A stretch of 48,945 nucleotides of DNA from a bacterium HR08. GTDB taxonomy: Bacteria; Acidobacteriota; Blastocatellia; HR10. Location of the stretch: the NCBI GenBank assembly GCA_002898775.1, contig BEHK01000003.1:1-48945 (forward strand). Direction: 5' to 3'. The first letter of the stretch is position 1. The number at the start of each line of letters is the position of its first letter. The position numbers were made by a program, and so were the translations under genes. A model generated the notes under the pieces. That model saw only the letters and a list, made by a program, of their open reading frames with translations, searched no databases and was not told where the DNA came from. Positions 27,454 to 35,634 of this stretch are shown here, in pieces.

Positions 27454-28673
27454 CCAGGGGCGCGATATTCACATGGGTGCGCCGGAGCTGCGCGGAAGCG
27501 CGTCCGCGTGTCGCGGAAGTGAAACCGGAATATCTGCCGCTGACGGAGACCTTCATCCACGAGTATCTGCGCGCGCTGCGGCGCGTTCGCCCGATCGTGG
27601 TGGCCGAGCAGGTGAACCATCTCGACCTCTTTCCCGTCGAGGACCTCATCTGTGTGCGGACGCGCGATCTCTCCCTCTGGGAACGAGTGAGGGGACGATT
27701 GCTCGGCGAGCTGCGGGGGATGAGGAGCGGGCTCGCCTATCGGTACTATGTCGCCCTGCGCGGCGTGCGCCCGCATCTGGTGCACGCGCACTTCGGCCCG
27801 ACGGGGGTGCTGGTCCTGGCGGCCGCGCGTCGTCTCGAGGTTCCGCTTCTCACGTCCTTCTACGGCTACGACGTCTCAGCGCTCGGCCGCGATCCCCTCT
27901 GGCGCGCGCGCTATCGCACGCTCTTCGCCCGCGGCGACCTATTTCTGGTCGAAGGCCCTTACATGCGCGAGCGGCTCCTGCGGCTCGGATGTCCGCCGGA
28001 GAAGGTGCGCATCCAGCGTATCGCGATTGATCCTGAGGCCTTCCCCTTCCGCCCGCGCGCTTGGCGCCAGGGGCCGGTGCGCCTGCTGCAGGTCGGGCGT
28101 CTGGTGGAGAAGAAGGGGCACGAATATACGCTGCGCGCGTTCGCGCGGGTGCGCGCGCGGGTGCGCGCGAGCGAGGTGTACATCATCGGCGATGGGCCGC
28201 TCGGTCCGCGATTGCGGCGATTGGCCGAAGAGCTGGGCATCGCCGAAGCCGTGCGGTGGATGGGCGCCCTTCCCCGCACGGCGTATCGCGAGGTGGCCGA
28301 ACGCTGTCACCTGCTCGTGCAACCGAGCGTCGTCGCCGCCGATGGCGACGATGAGGGAGGGGCTCCCACCGTCCTTCTGGAGATGCAAGCCTCGGGCATG
28401 CCGATCGTGGCGACGCGCCATGCCGACATCCCCGCGATCGTGCGCGAGGGGGAGAGCGCTCGACTCGTCCCCGAACGCGACGTCGCGGCCCTGGCCGATG
28501 CGCTTCTTGAGCTGATCGAGAATCCTCACCACTGGCGGGCGATGGCCGAAGCCGGTCGCGCCTTCGTCCTCGAGCACCATGACATCCGGCGCGAAGCGCC
28601 GCGACTGGAAGCCCTCTATGAATCGTTGATCGAAGCGTCTTGGGGAGCCGCCCCTCGGGCGAGCGCATCGTGA
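27450..28673 (+). CDS. GT4-family glycosyltransferase
   Basis: A 407-residue GT-B fold retaining glycosyltransferase. The N-terminal acceptor domain has HLVHAHFGPTGVLVL. The donor domain has LLQVGRLVEKKGHEYTLRAF, then DGPLGPRLRRLAEELG and EGGAPTVLLEMQASGMPIVATRH, where the paired glutamates bind the nucleotide sugar. It resembles WcaL-type enzymes of exopolysaccharide loci. ATGA overlap with the transporter indicates coupled translation. Confidence 0.87.
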   Translation: MTRGAIFTWVRRSCAEARPRVAEVKPEYLPLTETFIHEYLRALRRVRPIVVAEQVNHLDLFPVEDLICVRTRDLSLWERVRGRLLGELRGMRSGLAYRYYVALRGVRPHLVHAHFGPTGVLVLAAARRLEVPLLTSFYGYDVSALGRDPLWRARYRTLFARGDLFLVEGPYMRERLLRLGCPPEKVRIQRIAIDPEAFPFRPRAWRQGPVRLLQVGRLVEKKGHEYTLRAFARVRARVRASEVYIIGDGPLGPRLRRLAEELGIAEAVRWMGALPRTAYREVAERCHLLVQPSVVAADGDDEGGAPTVLLEMQASGMPIVATRHADIPAIVREGESARLVPERDVAALADALLELIENPHHWRAMAEAGRAFVLEHHDIRREAPRLEALYESLIEASWGAAPRASAS

Positions 28674-28679
28674 TCGGCT

Positions 28680-30053
28680 ATGCCGCGTCGAGTCCTCTTC
28701 ATCGCCCTGGCCTTTCCCCCGCACAACAGCAGCGGCACGTTTCGCCCCACGAAGTTCGCGAAGTATCTCGGGGCGTTCGGATGGGAACCCATTGTCGTCA
28801 CGCTCGATTGGGCGCGCGTGCTCGCCCCACACGAACAGGACGAGACGTTGCTGGAGGATCTGCCGCCCGGACTTCCCATTTATCGGCTCGCACCGTTCAA
28901 TCCGGTGCACGCGTGCGGCCGGCGCCTGCGGCGATTGTTCTCCGCCCCGCGGCCCGCGATCGAGCGAGAGCCCGTCACCTATTCCGAGCCGATGAGCGAG
29001 GAAGCTTCGCGCTCGTGGGGGTATCGCGCGCTGCGCGCCCTCTATCACTTCAGCCTGGCGCCCGTGGGCGACGAGCATTTCTACTGGATCTGGCGCGCGC
29101 TCCCCACGTGCGTGCGAATCGCCCGCCGACACCAGGTGGAGGCGATCTTCGTCTCCGTGAGTCCGTGGACCTCGGCGCTGCTCGGCGTCCTGCTGAAGCG
29201 ATGGCTCGATCGCCCGCTCCTTGTCGACTTTCGCGACTACTGGACCTTATGGCCGATCAAAGGGCGACGGCCCATCCGCGATCGCCTCGATGCGTGGGCC
29301 GAACGATGGATTCTTCGGTCGGCCGACCGGCTCATCTGCGTGCACGAGGCCATGGTGGAAGATTTCGCCCGCCTCGCTCCCGAAGCGGCCGCGCGCTGCG
29401 TGGTCATTCCCAACGGATACGATGCGGACGACTTCCGCGCGCTGGCGCGCGGATCCGGCGCCCGGCCTTCGCCGACGACGCTCGTGCACACGGGTATGGT
29501 CTGGGGGGACGCCGCCGTCGCTCTTCTGGAGGCGATCGCGTGGCTCAAAGAGCAGTCGCGCGCGCCATCGCCGTGGAGCGTGCGATTCGTCGGCGGGCTC
29601 CCGCCCTCCAACCTCCGCTTCATTCGCGAGCGGGCGCTGCAGGATGTCGTGAAGGTCGAGCCGCGCACGACGCATCGCGAAGCCCTGGCGGCGATGGTCG
29701 CGGCCGATGTCCTGCTTCTGCTGCTGACGAGCCATGAGGGGGGGAAGAGATGGTATCCGGGGAAGCTCTTCGAGTATATGGCCGCCGGGCGTCCGGTCCT
29801 CGCCGTGGCACCTCCGGGCCTGGCCACGACCTTGATCGAAGAGGCGGGAATCGGCGTGAGCGTGGATCACGGGGAGCGGGAGCGATTGCGCGCGCTGCTG
29901 CGAGGGGCTGCCCTTGACCCCGACGGCTTCGCGCGCCAGTTTTATCATCCGCAGGCGGCGGTCATTCGCCAATACGAGCGTCGCGCATTGACGCGCCGCC
30001 TGGCCGAGACATTGGAGGATGTCGTTGAACGCCATCGCGCGCGGTCACGCTGA
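28680..30053 (+). CDS. GT4-like glycosyltransferase
   Basis: A 457-residue GT-B protein. The N-terminal part has LFIALAFPPHNSSGTFRPTKF and a long insert (about residues 75-130). The donor half has VIPNGYDADDFRAL, VRFVGGLPPSN and a C-terminal KLFEYMAAGRPVLAVAPPG block. It follows the preceding gene by six bases. Acceptor and sugar cannot be assigned. Confidence 0.84.
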   Translation: MPRRVLFIALAFPPHNSSGTFRPTKFAKYLGAFGWEPIVVTLDWARVLAPHEQDETLLEDLPPGLPIYRLAPFNPVHACGRRLRRLFSAPRPAIEREPVTYSEPMSEEASRSWGYRALRALYHFSLAPVGDEHFYWIWRALPTCVRIARRHQVEAIFVSVSPWTSALLGVLLKRWLDRPLLVDFRDYWTLWPIKGRRPIRDRLDAWAERWILRSADRLICVHEAMVEDFARLAPEAAARCVVIPNGYDADDFRALARGSGARPSPTTLVHTGMVWGDAAVALLEAIAWLKEQSRAPSPWSVRFVGGLPPSNLRFIRERALQDVVKVEPRTTHREALAAMVAADVLLLLLTSHEGGKRWYPGKLFEYMAAGRPVLAVAPPGLATTLIEEAGIGVSVDHGERERLRALLRGAALDPDGFARQFYHPQAAVIRQYERRALTRRLAETLEDVVERHRARSR

Positions 30054-31230
30054 CAGCCCGACGCCGGAGGGACGCGACGCGAGGATTCGCGTCGTCCATG
30101 TCTCGCCCGCGTATTTCGGCGAGGATGCGGTCATCGGCGGAGCAGAGCGCTATGCGACGGAGTTGGCGCGGGCGATGGCCCGGCTGGTCCCCACGCGTCT
30201 GGTGAGCTTCGCGCACGGCAGCGATGCGACCTCGCTCGCGGAGGCGGCGACGCCTCTGGAGATGCGCCTCTTTCGCCCGTTCTGGTATCCGCGCGGTCAG
30301 CGGACCAATCCCGTCAGCTTTCGCTTTCTCACCGCACTGGCCGATGTCGATGTGATCCACTGTCATCAGTTTCACGTCGTCGCGACGACGCTCTCGATCG
30401 CGTATGCGAGAGCGACGGGCAAGCGCGTCTTCGTCACGGATCTGGGCGGAGGCGGATGGGACCTCTCGTATCACTTCGACACGGGGCGCTGGGTGGATGG
30501 GTTCCTTCACCTCTCGCGCTTCTCCGCGCAGCGATTCGCGAGATACGAGGGGAAGAATCACGTGGTCTTCGCCGGCGTGGATGTGGAGCGCTTCCGCCCC
30601 TCGCCAGATCGCACGTATGAGACGGTGCTCTACGTCGGGCGGCTGCTCCCGCACAAGGGGATCAATTATCTCATCGAGGCAGTGGAGGCCACCCTCGAGC
30701 TGCGCATCATCGGCCGATTGTGGGAACCGCACATGGAGGCGGCGCGCCACCGAGACTTCCTGAACCGTTTGCACGAGTTGGCGCGCGGCAAGCGCGTGCG
30801 CTTCATCCGTGACGCCGATGATGAGCAGCTCGTGCGAGAATACAATCGAGCGCTCGTCCTGGTCCTCCCCTCCGTCTCCACGGATCTGTTCGGCGCGCAT
30901 CATCCGGCTCCCGAGCTCTTCGGCTTGACGCTCCTGGAAGCGATGGCGTGCGCGACGCCGGTGATCGCGACCACGGTGGGCGCGCTGCCGGAGGTCGTCG
31001 AGGACGGGGTGACGGGATTTCTCGTCCCGCCGAATGATCCGCGCGCGCTGGCGGATCGCCTCCGCTGGTTGCGCGCGCATCCGGAAGAGGCGCGGCGCAT
31101 GGGCGAACGGGGACGCGCGCGCGTCCTGGAACGATTCACGTGGGAGGCCGTCGCCCGCCGCTGCCTGCAGGTGTACCGAGGAGTCCTCGGATCGGACAGA
31201 GCGCGGCGTGAAGAGAAGCCCGACCCCTGA
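30019..31230 (+). CDS. GT4-family glycosyltransferase
   Basis: A 403-residue enzyme. It has IGGAERYATELARAMARL at the N-terminus, VLYVGRLLPHKGINYLIEAV in the donor domain and ELFGLTLLEAMACATPVIATT with the paired glutamates. It overlaps the previous gene by 35 bases. GGAGG abuts the ATG at 30019 with no spacer, so a TTG at 30025, six bases from GGAGG, may be the true start. The long antisense open frame on the other strand is not coding. Confidence 0.87.
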   Translation: MSLNAIARGHADSPTPEGRDARIRVVHVSPAYFGEDAVIGGAERYATELARAMARLVPTRLVSFAHGSDATSLAEAATPLEMRLFRPFWYPRGQRTNPVSFRFLTALADVDVIHCHQFHVVATTLSIAYARATGKRVFVTDLGGGGWDLSYHFDTGRWVDGFLHLSRFSAQRFARYEGKNHVVFAGVDVERFRPSPDRTYETVLYVGRLLPHKGINYLIEAVEATLELRIIGRLWEPHMEAARHRDFLNRLHELARGKRVRFIRDADDEQLVREYNRALVLVLPSVSTDLFGAHHPAPELFGLTLLEAMACATPVIATTVGALPEVVEDGVTGFLVPPNDPRALADRLRWLRAHPEEARRMGERGRARVLERFTWEAVARRCLQVYRGVLGSDRARREEKPDP

Positions 31231-31251
31231 AGACCGGGCGCGCGAGGCACA

Positions 31252-32469
31252 ATGAGAATCCTGCACGTCACTCAACACGGCTCGATGATCGGCGGCGTGG
31301 AGTCCTACGCCGCCGACCTCCACCGGCTCTTGCAGCGAGACGGGCACACCGTCATCCTCCTTCATGGGATCGCGGTCGGAGAGTCGCGCCGAGCGATCGC
31401 GCCCGAGAGGTTGCATGTCCCCGCCCTGCGACCGGAGGTCGGGAATTGGGCTCAGCGGGAGAGGGCGCTGCGTCAGGCGGTGGAGCATGTCGCGCCCGAC
31501 GTCATCCTCACGCACGACGTGGAGGAAGCCGATGTGCTGCGCCTCTTCTCTCGCCTCCGCCCCACGATCCCGTTCGTCCACGTGCACAGTCGCTACATCT
31601 GCCCGGGACGCGGGAAGTTCTACGCGCGTCAGAAGCAGGCGTGCCCCCGACCGTTCGGCGCCTATTGCGCCATCGCGCCGTATGGGCATGCCTGCGGAAC
31701 GCGACGACCGTGGCGCCTCCTCGCCAATATGCGCGTGACGAAACGATGGATCGAAGCGGCGCAAGAGATGCCGCGCCTCTTGGTGGCGAGCGAATACATG
31801 AAGCGTGAGCTGATGGCCGTCGGCCTCCCCGAAGAGCGGATTGTCGTGAACCCTCCTTTTGTGGACGTCCCGTGCGAGGCGGAGGCGTCCCCTGAAGGGC
31901 ACCGACGGACGATTTCGGAGACGTTGCCCCTTGTCCTCTTCTGCGGGCGGTTTTATGACTACAAAGGCGCAGACCTGCTGCTTCGCGCGCTCGAATTCGT
32001 CACGTCGCCGGTTCGCGCCGTCCTCATCGGAGAGGGGCCGGAACAGCCGAAGTTGAAGCGATTGGCCGCGCGCGTCCCACCGCGGCACCTCGTCTCCTTC
32101 ACCGGATGGCTCAGTCGCGCTACGGTCTTCGGCTTCTATCGTCGGGCGCGCGCCGTCGTCATCCCTTCGGTATGGCCGGAGCCGTTCGGGCGCGTGGGGC
32201 CAGAAGCGATGCGACAAGGCGCGCCGATCGTCGCCTTTCGCGTCGGCGCGATCCCGGAATGGGTGCGCGATGGGGAGACGGGACTCCTGGTCGAACCCGC
32301 GAACATACGCGCGCTCGCCGCGGCCATCGAGCGTCTGGTGACCGATGAAGCGCTGGCGGCCGCGCTCTCCGCTCGCGCGGCGCAGGTCGCCGCCGAACAG
32401 TTCGATGCGCAACGCCATTTGGAGCGCCTGATGCGCACGTTCGCGGCGGTCCAGCGCGCAGTCGGATGA
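31252..32469 (+). CDS. GT4-family glycosyltransferase
   Basis: A 405-residue enzyme with HGSMIGGVESYAADLHRLLQ, a cysteine-bearing central insert (ICPGRGKFYARQKQACPRPFG, in parts; several Cys between residues 117 and 145), FCGRFYDYKGADLLLRAL and EPFGRVGPEAMRQGAPIVAF. The Cys insert occurs in some GT4 enzymes of exopolysaccharide loci and may bind a metal, which is inference. A 22-base gap separates it from the previous gene. Confidence 0.85.
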   Translation: MRILHVTQHGSMIGGVESYAADLHRLLQRDGHTVILLHGIAVGESRRAIAPERLHVPALRPEVGNWAQRERALRQAVEHVAPDVILTHDVEEADVLRLFSRLRPTIPFVHVHSRYICPGRGKFYARQKQACPRPFGAYCAIAPYGHACGTRRPWRLLANMRVTKRWIEAAQEMPRLLVASEYMKRELMAVGLPEERIVVNPPFVDVPCEAEASPEGHRRTISETLPLVLFCGRFYDYKGADLLLRALEFVTSPVRAVLIGEGPEQPKLKRLAARVPPRHLVSFTGWLSRATVFGFYRRARAVVIPSVWPEPFGRVGPEAMRQGAPIVAFRVGAIPEWVRDGETGLLVEPANIRALAAAIERLVTDEALAAALSARAAQVAAEQFDAQRHLERLMRTFAAVQRAVG

Positions 32470-32523
32470 TCCTCGTCGCGCGACAATGAGCGCCGTCCGC
32501 CTCCTGTCTGTCTGAGAGGAACG

Positions 32524-33723
32524 ATGCGGCTTGTTCTGCTCTCCCCGGACTATCCGCCGCGACGAAGCGGCCTGGCGGATCACACGCAGCGTTTGGCCGA
32601 ATCGCTCTATCGGTTCGGCCACTGCGAGGTCCTCGTGCTCACGACGCGCCATCCGGTCCTCGGCGCGGGAGAGCCTGAGGCGAGCGCCCGGACGTCCGCG
32701 ATGACCGAAAGCGTCCGCGTGCGCCGCGTCATCGAGCAGTGGGGATGGCGAGGCATCGCCGTCCTCGCGCGAGAGATCGCGCGCGCCTCTCCCGATTGGG
32801 TGCTCGTGCAATATGTGCCCCACGCCTATGGTCGAGGGGGGGTGAATGTGGCCTTCCCGCTGGCGCTCATCCGAGAACGACTTGCGGGCCGACGCCTTGT
32901 GCTCCTGGTCCACGAGCTGTACGTGGATTTTCCCGATTCGCTCGCCTCCCCCCGAGCCCTCACGTCCGCGACCCTGGCCCTTGTACAGCGCGCGATGTTC
33001 GGGCTCGCCGCCCGCGCCGCGCACGGCATCGCCGTTTCCATCGAACCCTGGATGCAGCGACTTCACCGGACCTGGTTCCTGAGGCGATCGCAGGCGCGAG
33101 TGTTTCATCTGCCCAGCCCCTCCAACATCGAGCCGGTACCGACCGATCGCGAGCGCGTGCGACAGCAACTCGGGATTCGAGAGGGGGAGATCGTCCTCGC
33201 CTTCTTCGGCACACTCCACGTCTCGAAGAAGCGCACCTGGCTCCTGCAGAGCCTGCGCGCGCTTCTGGAGCGCGGACTTGCGGCGCGGCTGCTCCTGATC
33301 GGAGCGGAGTCCGAGCACCTGCTCGCGCTCGCCGAGGAGCCGGTGCGGGAGCGGATCCTCGCCGTCGGGTATGTGGATGCAGCGACGGCCTCGCACTATC
33401 TGCAGGCGAGCGATCTCTTTCTCCTCCCCACCAGCGATGGCGTCTCGACGCGCCGATCTTCGCTCATGGCGGCGCTCAGTCACGGCCTTCCGGTCGTCGG
33501 GACCTGCGGGCATCTGACCGATGAGCCGCTGCGCCGCGCGGACGCGCTCCGACTCGCGCCCGTGGATGACCAGGAGGCCTTCCTCGCGCACGTCATCACT
33601 CTGGCCGAAGACGCCGAACAGCGTCGTCAGCTCGCCGAACGCGGGCGCGCGCTCTACCGCGAGCACTACGACTGGCCCAGCATTGTCGGACGCTTGCTCG
33701 CCTTCTTGCGCGACGCCGACTGA
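32524..33723 (+). CDS. GT4-like glycosyltransferase, last gene of the polysaccharide cluster
   Basis: A 399-residue GT-B protein beginning MRLVLLSPDYPPRRSGLADH, with VLAFFGTLHVSKKRTWLLQSL in the donor domain and RRSSLMAALSHGLPVVGT near residue 305. In the last block the usual second glutamate is replaced (SSLMAA), a weaker match than in the neighbours. AGAGGAACG precedes the ATG. The sequence texture changes sharply just after its stop. Confidence 0.8.
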   Translation: MRLVLLSPDYPPRRSGLADHTQRLAESLYRFGHCEVLVLTTRHPVLGAGEPEASARTSAMTESVRVRRVIEQWGWRGIAVLAREIARASPDWVLVQYVPHAYGRGGVNVAFPLALIRERLAGRRLVLLVHELYVDFPDSLASPRALTSATLALVQRAMFGLAARAAHGIAVSIEPWMQRLHRTWFLRRSQARVFHLPSPSNIEPVPTDRERVRQQLGIREGEIVLAFFGTLHVSKKRTWLLQSLRALLERGLAARLLLIGAESEHLLALAEEPVRERILAVGYVDAATASHYLQASDLFLLPTSDGVSTRRSSLMAALSHGLPVVGTCGHLTDEPLRRADALRLAPVDDQEAFLAHVITLAEDAEQRRQLAERGRALYREHYDWPSIVGRLLAFLRDAD

Positions 33724-33824
33724 GGTGCGCGCGCATCAAGAGGGTCGCGCACACCCACGAACAGCGCAAGCAGGCGCAGCGACGAACACGGCGGCCGCTT
33801 CACCAGTCGGGCGTATCAGAGTAA

Positions 33825-33844
33825 GGGCACGGCATGCCGTGCCC
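33825..33844. repeat. Perfect 20-base palindrome, REP-like
   Basis: GGGCACGGCATGCCGTGCCC is a perfect palindrome 100 bases after the end of the polysaccharide cluster. Palindromes of this general make-up recur as extragenic elements in some thermophilic bacteria; that comparison is from memory. It marks the left side of the decayed island. Confidence 0.6.
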
Positions 33845-34540
33845 CTTCATCGGGAACTCGTGGGCGTGGATCTCTGCAGCCGCCGCCCGCGACATCCGGG
33901 ACCTCCTCCGCCGGGGCATCGTGCGCCTGACCAGGCCCAAAGGACGCATCTACGAGGTCATTCCCGAACCATCCCGGCAGCCGGTGGAAAGGCCTCCCGA
34001 GCTGGTTGCCTTAGAACCGATTCCGCAACAGAAAGGGTTTTATCAAGAACGAGGACGTACGCCGCGAACTCCATCTTTCGCGTATTCAGGCGCTCCACCT
34101 TTTGCAGCGCCTGGTTACCCTTGGTTTGCTGAGGCAAAAGGGCAGAGGGCGCGGAGCTTGCTATCTTCGAGCCGAGGAAATGCATCAGTCTCAGCTCGAA
34201 ATGAATCGGTCTCGTACAAAGAGCGATGCATTTCTCGGCGTCTTCCCGGCCAACACGCCGCCGGGGCTTTGAGCCGATCCGGCAGGAGCAGATGATCCTG
34301 CAATACGTGCGCGCCCACGGGCGCATCACCCGCCGGGAGGCGGCGGAACTGTGCCAGATCTCCTCTCCGCAAGCGCGTGACCTGCTGGCAAGACTTGTGA
34401 GAAAGAGGCTGCTTGTGCGGCAGGGTCAGCGACGAGGTATCTTTTATGTGCTGCCGTCCACAATTGTGGACGCATCCAAAACGAAAATGGATGAGTCCAC
34501 AAAATCGGCACGGAATCCAAACGCCACCGAGAACGCATAA
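33834..34540 (+). pseudogene. Remnant of a protein with tandem winged-helix domains, frameshifted
   Basis: Three short segments in three successive frames read like one broken protein. The first (about 33880-34035) has ARDIRDLLRRGIVRLTRPKGR. The second (about 34027-34272) has KGFIKNEDVRRELHLSRIQ and LLQRLVTLGLLRQKGRGRG. The third (34226-34540) has QEQMILQYVRAHGRITRREAAELC and LLARLVRKRLLVRQGQRRG, given here in parts. Each segment ends in the basic wing of a winged-helix domain. Such repeats occur at the C-terminus of AlbA_2/Schlafen-type ATP-binding proteins and some Fic proteins; the N-terminal catalytic part is missing. Confidence 0.6.
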
Positions 34541-34588
34541 AAACGCATACTCTGCGTTTGGAGTCGCATAGGCTGCGAAAAAACGCAG
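34541..34588 (+). promoter_or_regulatory. Two small inverted repeats, possible operator
   Basis: AAACGCA-TACTC-TGCGTTT at 34541-34559 and CTGCG-AAAAAA-CGCAG at 34573-34588 share the half-site CGCA/TGCG and lie directly before the ribosome-binding site of the DUF1156 remnant. They could be an operator for the winged-helix protein just upstream. The region is visibly richer in A and T than its surroundings. Confidence 0.35.
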
Positions 34589-34616
34589 AATCATCGTGGT
34601 GGTAAGAAGGGAGGGC

Positions 34617-34975
34617 ATGCGCAAGGCCAGTAACCGTTTCCTCATCGAATCCACCCTCCCCCTGCGGGCGCTTTCTGCCGAGGCCCGCCGGGAGAAGGCC
34701 ATCCGCCACGGTCATATCTCCACCCTCCACGTATGGTGGGCGCGGCGGCCGCTGGTGGTGGCGCGCGCTGCCGTGCTGGGGGCGCTCCTCACCGAAGAGG
34801 CGGGAGTGGACGAAAAGTTCATGGCCGACCTGTGCCGATGGGAGGTGCACGACGGCGATCCTGGCAGCCGATATGTGCTCGAGCAGGCTCGCGCCCTCAT
34901 CCGCAAACGCTTCGGCGAGGGAGCGCCCGAGTGGTTCCGCAATCAGCCGGGGGGCATGCGGCAAGCGCTTTATGA
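34617..34975 (+). pseudogene. N-terminal fragment of a DUF1156-type DNA methylase
   Basis: GAAGGGAGGGC precedes the ATG. The first 60 residues carry the DUF1156 signature: RFLIESTLPLRALSAEARREK, then HGHISTLHVWWARRPLVVARA. These are methylases found in restriction and other defence loci. The frame stays open to 35609, but from about residue 120 the sequence loses family character and the methylase catalytic motifs (DPF.G and NPPY-type) never appear. It is a truncated relic. Confidence 0.7.
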
Positions 34976-34987
34976 GCGCGCGCAGTG

Positions 34988-34996
34988 TGCTATAAT
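34988..34996 (+). promoter_or_regulatory. Extended -10 promoter-like sequence
   Basis: TGCTATAAT is a perfect extended -10 box in an otherwise non-coding part of the island. No gene follows within 600 bases, only the palindrome at 35154-35188. It may be a promoter of a lost gene or of a short untranslated RNA. Confidence 0.3.
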
Positions 34997-35153
34997 CTCG
35001 CCACACATTCGGCGCGGAGGGATCGGGATGCCACGATGCCGCCATCGGCACGTTGAGAAACGCGAGGGCGTTGGAGACTTCCGCCGCGGCAATGTTCGGC
35101 CGGTGAACAACCCGCCCGCAGGTCCGTCTCCCACCTCCAAAATGCGCGAACGA

Positions 35154-35188
35154 AGAGTAGTGGCAACCCGCCGGGTCGCCACTACTCT
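35154..35188. repeat. Long inverted repeat (16-base arms)
   Basis: AGAGTAGTGGCAACCC (35154-35169) and GGGTCGCCACTACTCT (35173-35188) pair over 16 positions with one mismatch and a three-base loop. No T-run follows, so a simple terminator is unlikely. It is built on the same plan as the palindrome at 33825-33844 but differs in sequence. Confidence 0.7.
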
Positions 35189-35347
35189 CTACGTCCATGA
35201 CCCGCACCTGGACTCACGACTTCGATGGATGGGCAAGGTTGAACATACTTCGTTCGAGGGGGTTGTGGTTTCCCCTCACATCCACGAGCGCATCTCCACG
35301 CGGGCGATCCCGGACGCCGTGCGCTGCCTGCAAGCCATCCGGCCGGG

Positions 35348-35476
35348 CCCAACCTGCGGCGCCTGGTCAAGCGCATCCTGCGCAAATACGGCTACCCGCC
35401 CGATAAGCAGGAAAAAGCCACCGAGACCGTGCTCGAGCAAGCCGAGCTCCTCTCTTCAGAATTGGCAGCTGCCTAA
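35348..35476 (+). pseudogene. C-terminal fragment of a type I restriction subunit HsdR
   Basis: One frame ending at the stop codon 35474-35476 reads [20 protein letters not shown] followed by [20 protein letters not shown]. The YPPD motif and the VLEQAE helix are the hallmark of the extreme C-terminus of HsdR (DUF3387 region), and the stop is where a real HsdR would end. The upstream helicase and nuclease domains are absent; the adjoining DNA (about 35270-35347) may hold other broken coding sequence that I cannot name. It ends 160 bases before the P-type ATPase. Confidence 0.68.
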
Positions 35477-35634
35477 CATGTGGCGTCTTGATATAGGCTA
35501 CAAGTGGGGGCTAAGGAAGTATTTTGGGCAGCACATCACACCAACAGGAGCCCAAGTAATAGCAACCCTACAAGACGATGGTGCGAAGCGATTCCCATGC
35601 GAGCGTTGAAAGCCCCAGAATTCGACGATCTGCG

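Noticed and set aside
28138-28175. GTGCGCGCGCGGG-type direct repeat within a glycosyltransferase gene
   Set aside because: It lies in frame and encodes an Arg/Val/Ala stretch of the protein; simple GC-rich codon repetition explains it.
29962-33666. A 1234-codon open frame on the minus strand across four glycosyltransferase genes
   Set aside because: It mirrors the codon phase of well-supported plus-strand genes in GC-rich DNA. Its translation is low-complexity (His/Arg/Asp rich), has no domain and no ribosome-binding site at its start.
34326-35207. A 293-codon minus-strand frame in the degraded island
   Set aside because: Part of it reads protein-like (around FLNVPMAASWHPDPSAP), but it runs antisense to the DUF1156 start and the winged-helix relic, has no good start signal, and I cannot place it in a family.
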